Below are positions 1 through 6,669 of a stretch of 7,255 nucleotides of DNA, piece after piece. Position numbers and translations under genes: made by a program. Positions within the stretch are counted from its first letter, which is position 1, and every line of letters begins with the position of its first letter. The stretch covers positions 1 through 7,255 of the forward strand of contig JAGVOV010000142.1 of the NCBI GenBank assembly GCA_020052545.1, read 5' to 3'. Under the pieces are notes generated by a model, which worked only from the letters and a program-made list of their open reading frames with translations, made no database searches and was not told where the DNA came from. This DNA comes from an archaeon. GTDB taxonomy: Archaea > Nanobdellota > Nanobdellia > Woesearchaeales > JAGVOV01.

Positions 1-886
1 CCTTTTTCAGGCACTCTTTTAGCTCTTCAATCGTTAGATATCCAACGTCCTGGAACGGGACATTGAAATGCGCCGCAATCGCGTCAAACAGGAAATGCCA
101 TTTAAAAGAGTGTATCCTTCTCACTTCATCCCTAAAATCCTTGTAAGAGGTTATGTAAGGCGCAAGCCCGATCATCTTCTTTTCCTTGGCATTTGGCTTC
201 AGCAATGACAATAATTCTTTTTTTGATAAGAGCTTTGAAGCATTTTCCTGGCCTTTTATCTCACTTATCCACTTTTCCTCTATCGGCCTGTACCATATGA
301 GCGACCAGCTCCTTAGATATTGGTATTTTTTCGCAAGGGCTTTTGCGCCTGTTCCCTTTGCTTTTTCCGCCGCAATTTTCTGAAGCGTATTTTTCTTCCA
401 TGGCCTGAATATCGATAATGATATTATGTCTTTCTTCTCTTCAAGATTATTTTTCCTTATCAAAGAGTCAAAAGTCCTGTCAAAATGCACCTGCCAGCTC
501 TCCAAAGCGATGAAAGGTGTCACGCTGAATTTGTCGTTTACTATCATTATGTCCTTACTTATCTTGTCAAATGCCTTCAGCAGCATCCCTTCCTTCTTTA
601 TCTTTGATCTCCACTCTGATGCCTCCCTGTTGGTCTTCCTGAGGTAATTATTGCCGTACTCAAACTCTTTCTTGATCTTCTTCAGAGAAAAATATCTTTG
701 ATAGAATATCCTCATGCCTATGGCGTAATAATCCTCATTTGATATCCTTGTGAAGATCTTGTCTTGGAAATGGTCGAACAAGAACATATCTTTTTTGGTT
801 CCCGCAACTTCTGTGAAAGTCTGCACAATGGCCGAATTGGTTGTTATGTCAACGCCTTCTCTGGATACGACTCTTTTCCAGTTCAT
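1..886 (-). CDS. Partial PEP-utilizing-enzyme-like protein, helical N-terminal part (paralogue of the upstream gene)
   Basis: An uninterrupted frame of 295 codons runs from ATG at 886 to the left edge with no stop, so the C-terminus is missing. Its ATG overlaps the upstream gene's TGA as ATGA, a sign of translational coupling; I see no good Shine-Dalgarno site. The product is hydrophilic, mostly helical and rich in Lys, Phe and Trp, with no signal peptide or membrane segment. It resembles the non-catalytic part of the upstream 472-residue protein. Residues 245-294 (ITSYKDFRDEV, then LTIEELKECL) line up with that protein's residues 272-322 (LFTYYKDHIREN, then LLPWDVIKLL), and KYQYLRSW near 187-194 lines up with GRYQW at 198-202. 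In the upstream protein this part is followed by a phosphohistidine swivel domain; here that region lies outside the window, so its presence is unknown. All 16 arginine codons are AGG or AGA. The relationship is judged by eye, and the function is unknown. Confidence 0.75.
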   Translation of the reverse strand, partial: MNWKRVVSREGVDITTNSAIVQTFTEVAGTKKDMFLFDHFQDKIFTRISNEDYYAIGMRIFYQRYFSLKKIKKEFEYGNNYLRKTNREASEWRSKIKKEGMLLKAFDKISKDIMIVNDKFSVTPFIALESWQVHFDRTFDSLIRKNNLEEKKDIISLSIFRPWKKNTLQKIAAEKAKGTGAKALAKKYQYLRSWSLIWYRPIEEKWISEIKGQENASKLLSKKELLSLLKPNAKEKKMIGLAPYITSYKDFRDEVRRIHSFKWHFLFDAIAAHFNVPFQDVGYLTIEELKECLKK

Positions 887-2301
887 TTTAATATCTTCAC
901 GATCCCGTTGTCTGCGTCTACCTCTACAAGGTCGCCGTCCTTAAGGATCTTGGTGGCATTCTTGGTGCCGACAACGCATGGGATACCAAGTTCCCTTGAC
1001 ACGATGGCCGCATGGCAGGTGATGCCGCCTTCGTCCGTGACGACAGCTACGGCATTCCTCAGCGCAGGGACAAGGTCTGGATTAGTCATCGGCGCGACCA
1101 AGACGATATCTTTCTCGCCGAGGTAATGGCGGGGCCTGAACACAAGTTTCACATAGCCGCGGACTTTCCCTACTGAAGCCGCAACCCCCTTGATCTCTTT
1201 TTCCGAAGTCTCTGATGCTGCCGCAGCCTCATGTATCTTCAGTGCCTCTTCTCCCACAACTACATTGAATTTCCCATCATAGATCAAGGCATAGTTCTGG
1301 TAGCCTGTCAAGTCTCCCTCGAATTTTTTGCCTTCCTTCAGCAGCTTTATCACGTCCCACGGCAGGAGCTCCATGCATTGAAGGTCCTTCAAGCCGAGAG
1401 CTTCGCTCACCTTCACGAGGAACGGCCTTGTCTCATAGTGGAAGCGGTTCTGGTTCTCCCTGATATGGTCTTTGTAATAGGTGAACAATGACAATGCGTC
1501 AAACATCCTCAGCATCTCAACAGGAGGAGAAAGCTTCTTTATCAGCTCGGCCCTTTCCTTGTCGAGCTTCTTCGGATATTCAGTCGAGGCCTTCAGCCTC
1601 GCCATGAACTTGTCGCCTTCCTCGACAGCATCCCTCAGCTCATTCATGATATGGTTTTTGTCCCATGCTATCTCATTGTCGTAGCCGCACGGGAACCATT
1701 GATATCTGCCAAGATGCTCATCTATCATCTTCGCGAGCTTCTCATCTTTGCTGTCAAGAACTTTCTTGTCTTTGAGCACATAAGAAAGGATCTTCTCAAA
1801 ATCCTTGTGCTCTTTCTGCGCAAAGCTTGTCTTCGATGTTCCCGCAAGTATGCTCAATGCTTCGGCTATCTCTCCAGGCTTCTTGTATTTTGTCGCAAGC
1901 CATTCAGTGCATTCCTTTATCGCGATCCTGTTGAAATACCTTATTGTGGCGACGGGCAAAGAATTATGCCAATAAGCTTCCCAATACTGCCCAAAGAGCT
2001 GAGGCTTCATCTGCTTCGTGGCTTTTTTTCCAGATTCATGCATCTTGTTGATTAGCTGCTCTGTCTTCTTGCTGAATTCATCCGGGAAATTCTTGTCTGA
2101 TGTTATCTTTTTCCTCACTTCCAGAGCCAATTTATTCAGGGTCTCCTCACCGAAGAACAAAGTGACACGATGCCCAGTAGCAGCAATCAGGCAGTGGCCT
2201 GCCTTGCCGAAGAAATCGTCCCCAGTCCTGTAGATATGGAAGAAAGAGGCTGGAAAGAAAGGCGCGCACGGCTTCTCCCATTCATATACCCACTTGGTCA
2301 T
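883..2301 (-). CDS. PEP-utilizing enzyme mobile (phosphohistidine swivel) domain protein
   Basis: This complete 472-residue soluble protein starts at ATG 2301 and ends with TGA at 883. Residues about 1-330 are helical, aromatic-rich and not clearly assignable. Residues about 370-472 are a PEP-utilizers mobile domain (PF00391 type): it opens with KGVAASVGKVRGYV, continues with LVAPMTNPDLVPAL, and holds the signature GGITCHAAIVSRELGIPCVV at 425-444. His430 (codon 1014-1012) is the residue phosphorylated in PEP synthase, PPDK and rifampicin phosphotransferase. Those enzymes also need an ATP-grasp domain, and PEP synthase and PPDK a PEP-binding TIM barrel; both are absent, as the protein is about half their length. 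The helical region plus C-terminal His domain recalls the substrate-binding and His domains of rifampicin phosphotransferase, but that is inference. The protein may work with a separate ATP-grasp subunit or be a phosphate carrier. It is coupled by ATGA to a related gene downstream. The swivel-domain call is firm; substrate and pathway are unknown. Confidence 0.88.
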   Translation of the reverse strand: MTKWVYEWEKPCAPFFPASFFHIYRTGDDFFGKAGHCLIAATGHRVTLFFGEETLNKLALEVRKKITSDKNFPDEFSKKTEQLINKMHESGKKATKQMKPQLFGQYWEAYWHNSLPVATIRYFNRIAIKECTEWLATKYKKPGEIAEALSILAGTSKTSFAQKEHKDFEKILSYVLKDKKVLDSKDEKLAKMIDEHLGRYQWFPCGYDNEIAWDKNHIMNELRDAVEEGDKFMARLKASTEYPKKLDKERAELIKKLSPPVEMLRMFDALSLFTYYKDHIRENQNRFHYETRPFLVKVSEALGLKDLQCMELLPWDVIKLLKEGKKFEGDLTGYQNYALIYDGKFNVVVGEEALKIHEAAAASETSEKEIKGVAASVGKVRGYVKLVFRPRHYLGEKDIVLVAPMTNPDLVPALRNAVAVVTDEGGITCHAAIVSRELGIPCVVGTKNATKILKDGDLVEVDADNGIVKILK

Positions 2302-2323
2302 TTTGTATATTATTCCTGCCTAG

Positions 2324-2333
2324 CTTAAAAATC
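2324..2333 (-). promoter_or_regulatory. Archaeal TATA-like box for the swivel-protein gene pair
   Basis: On the minus strand the sequence reads GATTTTTAAG, centred about 27 bases upstream of the ATG at 2301. Archaeal TATA boxes sit about 26 bases before the transcription start, so the transcript would begin at or next to the ATG and be leaderless. No Shine-Dalgarno site is well placed (an AGGA lies 12 bases before the ATG), which fits. It lies in the 66-base gap after the transporter gene, and makes the two left-hand genes a separate transcription unit. The call rests on sequence and spacing only. Confidence 0.5.
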
Positions 2334-2367
2334 TTATTGTGGATATCAATAATCCCGCAAATTTACG

Positions 2368-3636
2368 TTACCCAAGTATCGCAGGGAATATGTATGAAAC
2401 TGTAAGTGCGACAGTGAGGCAGATTATTATGATGCACGTGGCCCAGGTGATTGTATTGAAAACCTTTCCGTTCTTGTACTCGCCCATGAGCCTCTCGCTG
2501 CTGCTCAGCCTGAGCATGTAGATGAGTATTATTGGGAGCAATATCCCGTTCAGGACTTGGGAGACGAGCATTATCTGGATCAAAGGTACGTTAGGCAGCA
2601 ATATGAAGCCTGCTCCTAATATTATAAGCCCTGTTATCAGGGAATAGAACTGCGGAGCTTCCTTGAAGCCCTTGTTGACGCCGGATTCCCAGCCAAGGCC
2701 CTCGCAGACTGAATAGGCAGTTGAAAGAGGCAAAATCGCGGCAGAGAAAAGGCCTGCGTTGAACAGCCCGAAAGCAAACAACATCGATGCATACACGCCA
2801 GCCAAAGGGGCTAATGCTCTCGCTGCATCTGCAGCTGTGTCAACCCTGACGCCGTTTGAGAACAATGTGGCGGCTGAAGCTATTATGATGAAGAAAGCTA
2901 TGACCCCAGTGACAAGGCTGCCGAATGTCACGTCCATCCTGCTGTATTTCATCTCTTCCTTCTTCAGCCCTTTTTCGACGATTGAGCTCTGGAGATAGAA
3001 CATCATCCATGGCGCTATTGTTGTTCCAATCAACCCAACAATTATGAAGAAATAGTCGGCCTGCGGCACAAAATGAGGAGTAACAAGCTCAACCAATACT
3101 TTCTGCCAAGGCGGATCTGCCATTATTCCTGAAATCACATAGGCAAAATAGAGGAGTGAGGCAAACAAAAACACTCTCTCGACAATCTTATAGCTGCCAT
3201 AAACAACAAGAAGCCAAATGCCCATTGCGCATATTGGTATGAGGATATATTTTGTTATCCCAAAGATCTCTCCAGCGGCCGCAATCCCGGCAAACTCAGA
3301 CATGACATTGCCGAAATTCACCACAATGAGCATCAGCATCACATAGAATGTGACTTTAAGGCCGAAATTTTCCCTTATCATGTCGGCAAGGCCCTTTCCC
3401 GTGGCTATGCCCATCCTTGCTGCCATCTCCTGTATCAATATCAAAGCCACGACAATAGGGATTATTGTCCAGAGAAGGGTGTAGCCATAGTGGCTGCCTG
3501 CGACTGTGTAAGTCGTTATTCCTCCAGGATCATTGTCGACGGAAGCTGTAATGATTCCTGGGCCTATTATGGCCAGGATCAGCATCATCCCTCTCCAGTT
3601 AATGAGTTCCTTGATCTTTTTTAACAATGTAATCAC
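2368..3636 (-). CDS. NRAMP-family divalent cation transporter, NRMT-like (probable Mg2+)
   Basis: The product is a 422-residue integral membrane protein with 11 likely transmembrane helices in the LeuT-type NRAMP fold, roughly at 16-44, 50-72, 94-120, 127-146, 151-172, 196-220, 237-258, 279-308, 330-350, 352-376 and 395-418. Helix 1 carries GPGIITASVDNDPGG (25-39) where Mn/Fe transporters have DPGN. Helix 6 carries GTTIAPWMMFYLQSS (204-218), with Ala208-Pro209-Trp210 in place of Met-Pro-His. Loss of the thioether Met ligand argues against soft transition metals, and this pattern matches the NRAMP-related magnesium transporters (NRMT) as I recall them. The neighbouring MgtE-type sensor gene also points to Mg2+. 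The chosen GTG start at 3636 overlaps the sensor gene by 38 bases and gives the usual 20-odd residues before GPG. ATG codons at 3588 and 3585 are alternatives (406 or 405 residues) with a better Shine-Dalgarno site. The family is certain, Mg2+ likely, the start uncertain. Confidence 0.9.
   Translation of the reverse strand: MITLLKKIKELINWRGMMLILAIIGPGIITASVDNDPGGITTYTVAGSHYGYTLLWTIIPIVVALILIQEMAARMGIATGKGLADMIRENFGLKVTFYVMLMLIVVNFGNVMSEFAGIAAAGEIFGITKYILIPICAMGIWLLVVYGSYKIVERVFLFASLLYFAYVISGIMADPPWQKVLVELVTPHFVPQADYFFIIVGLIGTTIAPWMMFYLQSSIVEKGLKKEEMKYSRMDVTFGSLVTGVIAFFIIIASAATLFSNGVRVDTAADAARALAPLAGVYASMLFAFGLFNAGLFSAAILPLSTAYSVCEGLGWESGVNKGFKEAPQFYSLITGLIILGAGFILLPNVPLIQIMLVSQVLNGILLPIILIYMLRLSSSERLMGEYKNGKVFNTITWATCIIIICLTVALTVSYIFPAILG
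3589..3596 (-). promoter_or_regulatory. Candidate Shine-Dalgarno site for an alternative NRAMP start
   Basis: Directly after the sensor gene's TAA stop the minus strand reads CTGGAGAGGGATGATG. GGAG lies 4 bases before the ATG at 3588 and 7 bases before the ATG at 3585, a good distance for ribosome binding. The upstream GTG at 3636 has only a weak purine stretch (GAAGAAGA). The site therefore supports a shorter NRAMP protein. If the GTG is used, the same bases simply encode part of the Trp-Arg-Gly before helix 1. Confidence 0.45.
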
Positions 3637-5137
3637 TCTTCTTCGGCTCTATCTCTTTCAAGAACTGCCCAACATCCTTGATCATCCTTGATGTGTAGGC
3701 CTTCAGCCTCCTCTCCTTCTTGAGGTCACTTTTCTGCTCGCTTGTCAGCTCGATAGGCTTGTGTTTCTTCGTGTGCGATATGACAAAATTGAGGACATCC
3801 TCGGCGTTTATCACGCCCTTGATGCGGCCGTTGACATCGACTGCCGGAATTGCCATAAGATCAAACTTGGTCATAATCTCCTCAACATATTGTATCGGGT
3901 CGCTTATGTCAATTGTGATCAATTTTGTTGTCATTATCTTGAAGACTGATGTTTCCGGATCCGACATCAGGATGTGCTTTAGAGAAACTACCCCAATAAG
4001 CGAATCATTATCGTCAACGATATAGACATAATAGAGGTTGTCGGGGAGCTTTCCTTTGTTCCTTATCACTTCTATGGTCTGCTGCACTGTGGCATCTTTC
4101 TTGACAGAGACAAATATTGAGTCCATGTGCCTGGCTGCGCAGCCTTCCTTGAATGAGAGCATCTCCTGGACTTTTGACGCGGCATTAAGGTCCATTAGCT
4201 TAAGCAAGGTGTCAAGCTGGCTGTTCCCATAGCCTGAAATGAGATTTGCGGCATCATTGGCAGGCATCTTGTCAAGTATTGCCGCGATCCTCTTTGGCTT
4301 GAGGCTCTTCATTATTGACTTCTGCACATTATGGTCGCATTCGAGCAGCACTTTTGCCGCTGTCTCGCTCTTCATGTTCTTCAGGATGGTTGTCCTCTCA
4401 ATCAGGCTTAGTTCATCAAAAAGATCCGCTACATCAGCCGGATGGAGGTCAGACACCCTAGGGCAGGGCACTTTAAGGTGTATCTTCTCAATTCCCGCAG
4501 ACAATGGCTCTACAGAATCCCATGGCACTGGGTGATCTTTGACTTCAAATGGCAGCCAGTTGGCCAATCTCTCAAAACCGAGGCGCCTGAAGATTGCCTT
4601 TGTTCCTATATCTATGTTCACTACAGAAAGCTTGCCTTTGATGTATGTCAAGGCTATATCATTCACCCTGATAACCTTAAGGCCATTGACATCTACCACT
4701 TGCTGGTCTAGGATCTGGCCGTTCAAAAGTATATCTTCATTATTGGCGGGCCTCTTATCTATCTGCTCAAGCTGCTTGTTCAGCTTTATCCTGCCGTTGA
4801 AATCAGCAACATTCTGCCACGAGGTGATGAATTCCTCCTTGCCGGAAACCAATAGGTGGGAGACATCAGGGAACCTGTCTCCTCCCAATATCGCCAGGTC
4901 TTTGAGCTTGCCGACATATTTGCCGCCAGAATCAAAGATTCTCTTCTTGAAGAGATGGCTGAAGTATATCAGCTTCTTCTCCTTGTTGCTCTCTTCTATG
5001 TCATGGAGCATCTTGCTTATCTCTTTTACAAGGCTCTGCTTCTTGGTCTGCGTCTCTGGCTGGGAGAGCTTCCTGTATAGCTTCACGTCAAACCTTGTAT
5101 TTTTGTCAGAACTAGCCTGAACTTGTGCTTCTGCCAT
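3599..5137 (-). CDS. Soluble MgtE N-terminal plus CBS-pair protein, with PRC-barrel-like segments (putative Mg2+ sensor)
   Basis: The 512-residue product has no membrane segment and is probably cytosolic. After a charged N-terminus (1-55) come two beta-rich PRC-barrel-like stretches, about 56-105 (FDSGGKYVGKLKDLAILGG) and 135-188 (VVDVNGLKVIRVNDI). An MgtE N-terminal helical domain spans about 228-335 (LHPADVADLFDEL; PKRIAAILDKMPANDAANLI; EGCAARHM). Two CBS domains follow, about 336-393 (YYVYIVDDNDSLIGVVSLKH) and 397-455 (AIPAVDVNGRIKGVINAEDV). This is the order of the cytosolic half of MgtE channels, where these domains bind Mg2+ and close the pore. The MgtE transmembrane domain is absent; a charged helical tail (456-512) ends the protein. 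The next gene, overlapping it, encodes an NRAMP-type transporter, so the likely role is to sense Mg2+ and regulate that transporter. This is inferred from domains and pairing. ATG 5137 fits a TATA-like box about 33 bases upstream. Confidence 0.87.
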   Translation of the reverse strand: MAEAQVQASSDKNTRFDVKLYRKLSQPETQTKKQSLVKEISKMLHDIEESNKEKKLIYFSHLFKKRIFDSGGKYVGKLKDLAILGGDRFPDVSHLLVSGKEEFITSWQNVADFNGRIKLNKQLEQIDKRPANNEDILLNGQILDQQVVDVNGLKVIRVNDIALTYIKGKLSVVNIDIGTKAIFRRLGFERLANWLPFEVKDHPVPWDSVEPLSAGIEKIHLKVPCPRVSDLHPADVADLFDELSLIERTTILKNMKSETAAKVLLECDHNVQKSIMKSLKPKRIAAILDKMPANDAANLISGYGNSQLDTLLKLMDLNAASKVQEMLSFKEGCAARHMDSIFVSVKKDATVQQTIEVIRNKGKLPDNLYYVYIVDDNDSLIGVVSLKHILMSDPETSVFKIMTTKLITIDISDPIQYVEEIMTKFDLMAIPAVDVNGRIKGVINAEDVLNFVISHTKKHKPIELTSEQKSDLKKERRLKAYTSRMIKDVGQFLKEIEPKKSDYIVKKDQGTH

Positions 5138-5164
5138 ATTATGCCTGTTTTGACGGCGAAATCA

Positions 5165-5176
5165 TTATTTATATTT
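5165..5176 (-). promoter_or_regulatory. Archaeal TATA-like box for the sensor-transporter operon
   Basis: On the minus strand the sequence reads AAATATAAATAA, centred about 33 bases before the ATG at 5137. The predicted transcription start is therefore only about 6-8 bases upstream of the ATG. The box lies at the stop of the AMP phosphorylase gene and extends into the 38-base gap that follows. No Shine-Dalgarno site precedes the ATG (GGCATAAT only), consistent with a near-leaderless transcript. It makes the MgtE-like sensor and NRAMP genes their own unit. The call rests on sequence and spacing only. Confidence 0.5.
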
Positions 5177-6669
5177 TATGATATTACAAAATCTGTGAAT
5201 TCTCCTGCCAGCTGCTTCGCGTAGTGCATCTTCTCCTTGCTGTTGGAATAGATGGTGTAAAGTGCCTCGTTTTTCTTCAAAATCTCTCCGATATGATGAT
5301 GCATGAAGATTCCCGCGCCTTTGTCCTTCGGCGCACCGGCCACCTTAGCTATCTTTGAGAGGGCTTTTCCATTTATTGACTTGACCTTCCCAGATTTTGC
5401 TGAAAGCTTCGAGAATTTGAATTTTCCGATTTCTATCTCGTCAACTCCCATCTTCTTGCCGCCCTGCGCCTTTACTATCTCAAAAAACTTCTTCTGCGCC
5501 AGGCCTGATTCAAGTATTTCTCTGGCCAGCTTATTGCCGTAGCCTGGCTTGACCTTGTCTGCAAGCTCAAGCGTGTATCCTGCCAGCTGTATTGATTTCT
5601 CTTTGAGGTCTTGGGGGGCATTTTTCGCATTCTGCAGAACCAGCAGGACATCTCTTGCCTCCAGTGCCGGGCCAAGGCCGTTGCCGACAGGCTGTTTTCC
5701 ATCTGTGAGCACAACTTTTATCTTGAATCCTAGCTCCTTCCCTATTATCTCAAAGCGCCTCTTCAAGCTTTCTGCATCGCTCTCTTTCTCTATCTTGGCT
5801 CCTTTGCCAACTGGGATGTCGATCAAAAGATGGGTTGCAGAGACTGATTTCTTCTTTGCAAGTATCGAGGCCAGCAGCTGGCCTACAGGATCGAGACTTA
5901 TAGGATGCTCAACCCTTATTATCTTGTCATCTGCAGGCGCAAGGTTCACAGCGCCTCCCCATATCAGGCATGCGTTTGTCTTCTTCACGACTTTAGCCAC
6001 CTCTTTCACTGACATGCTGACATTACAGAACACTTCCATCGTGTCTGCTGTCCCTGCCGGGCTTGTTATGCTCCTTGAGCTTGTCTTGGGCATAGTCAGT
6101 CCTGCTGAGGCGCAGATGGCCACAACTATCGGAGTTGTCCTGTTTCCTGCCACGCCGCCTATGCAATGCTTGTCCACAATCGGATAAGTGTTGAATTTCA
6201 GGATTTCGCCATTGTTCAGTATCGCATTTGTCAGATGGATGGTCTCCTTTATGGTGAGCTCATGGACATAGCAGCCCGCGACAAAATATGTCAATTCTAT
6301 GGTTGTCAGGACATTGTTGACAGTGTCCTTGATTATCGTGTTTATCTCTTCATAATTGAGCTTCTCGCCCTTGAGCTTCTTCTTGATGTAGTGGATTGAG
6401 ATCGGCTTTTCAGCTATGCTTATTTTGACTGTCTGCCCATCCCTGAACTTTAGGTTATTGAGAAGGTCATTGAACATGCCTATCCTACCTGGTTTGATAA
6501 CAGTGCTCGAAGTCGTCACATCGAGGGCTGTCACAATCGATTTCTTGCCGTTCTTTATCTTTATCCTGTCTCCCTGGTAGAGGTCAAGCTTCACAGCATC
6601 TTTCTTGTTCATCAGCGCGATCAAAGATTCCCCGGTGCTTATGTCGACGCTCTTCACTTTCAGTTTCAT
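5176..6669 (-). CDS. deoA: AMP phosphorylase (archaeal nucleoside-monophosphate phosphorylase, thymidine phosphorylase superfamily)
   Basis: This enzyme family catalyses AMP + phosphate to adenine + ribose-1,5-bisphosphate, often also acting on CMP and UMP, in the cytoplasm. An isomerase and type III RuBisCO then carry the sugar to 3-phosphoglycerate. The 497-residue length is typical of the archaeal enzymes (about 500) and longer than bacterial pyrimidine phosphorylases (about 435), because of an extra N-terminal beta-rich domain (about 1-85). A helical region follows (about 97-160), then the phosphate- and nucleotide-binding core: DKHCIGGVAGNRTTP (166-180), SSRSITSPAGTADTMEV (197-213), WGGAVNLAPADD (237-248) and DGKQPVGNGLGPALEARDVL (323-342). 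The C-terminus has the family's HHH motif (457-459). The start ATG 6669 overlaps the upstream stop by one base and has a GAGGTG Shine-Dalgarno site 5 bases upstream. Its pathway partners are not in the window. The family is very secure; the symbol follows archaeal usage. Confidence 0.95.
   Translation of the reverse strand: MKLKVKSVDISTGESLIALMNKKDAVKLDLYQGDRIKIKNGKKSIVTALDVTTSSTVIKPGRIGMFNDLLNNLKFRDGQTVKISIAEKPISIHYIKKKLKGEKLNYEEINTIIKDTVNNVLTTIELTYFVAGCYVHELTIKETIHLTNAILNNGEILKFNTYPIVDKHCIGGVAGNRTTPIVVAICASAGLTMPKTSSRSITSPAGTADTMEVFCNVSMSVKEVAKVVKKTNACLIWGGAVNLAPADDKIIRVEHPISLDPVGQLLASILAKKKSVSATHLLIDIPVGKGAKIEKESDAESLKRRFEIIGKELGFKIKVVLTDGKQPVGNGLGPALEARDVLLVLQNAKNAPQDLKEKSIQLAGYTLELADKVKPGYGNKLAREILESGLAQKKFFEIVKAQGGKKMGVDEIEIGKFKFSKLSAKSGKVKSINGKALSKIAKVAGAPKDKGAGIFMHHHIGEILKKNEALYTIYSNSKEKMHYAKQLAGEFTDFVIS

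Noticed and set aside
1651..2055. 134-codon open frame on the plus strand
   Set aside because: It is antisense to the swivel-domain protein gene, with no ribosome site, promoter or domain.
883..2301. Phosphoenolpyruvate synthase or pyruvate phosphate dikinase
   Set aside because: Only the swivel domain is present. The ATP-grasp domain, the PEP-binding barrel and its catalytic Cys region are absent, and the length is about half.
2302..2367. Transcription terminator after the NRAMP gene
   Set aside because: I see no hairpin and only one run of five T, which fits the TATA-like box better; termination here may occur but cannot be shown.
4539..5120. 193-codon open frame on the plus strand
   Set aside because: It is exactly antisense to the MgtE_N/CBS gene, Ser/Leu-rich as expected from reading the complement, with no recognisable domain; the minus-strand frame carries clear family motifs.
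3599..5137. Full-length MgtE magnesium channel, or IMP dehydrogenase from its CBS pair
   Set aside because: There is no hydrophobic segment after the CBS domains, so no channel, and no IMP dehydrogenase barrel motif; the MgtE N-terminal repeats decide the family.
5549..6187. 212-codon open frame on the plus strand
   Set aside because: It is antisense to the AMP phosphorylase catalytic core; its composition is the mirror of the minus-strand codons and no domain is visible.
5176..6669. Bacterial thymidine or pyrimidine-nucleoside phosphorylase
   Set aside because: The extra N-terminal domain, the 497-residue length and DKHCIGGVAGNRTT (bacterial enzymes have DKHSTGGVGD) place it with archaeal AMP phosphorylases.
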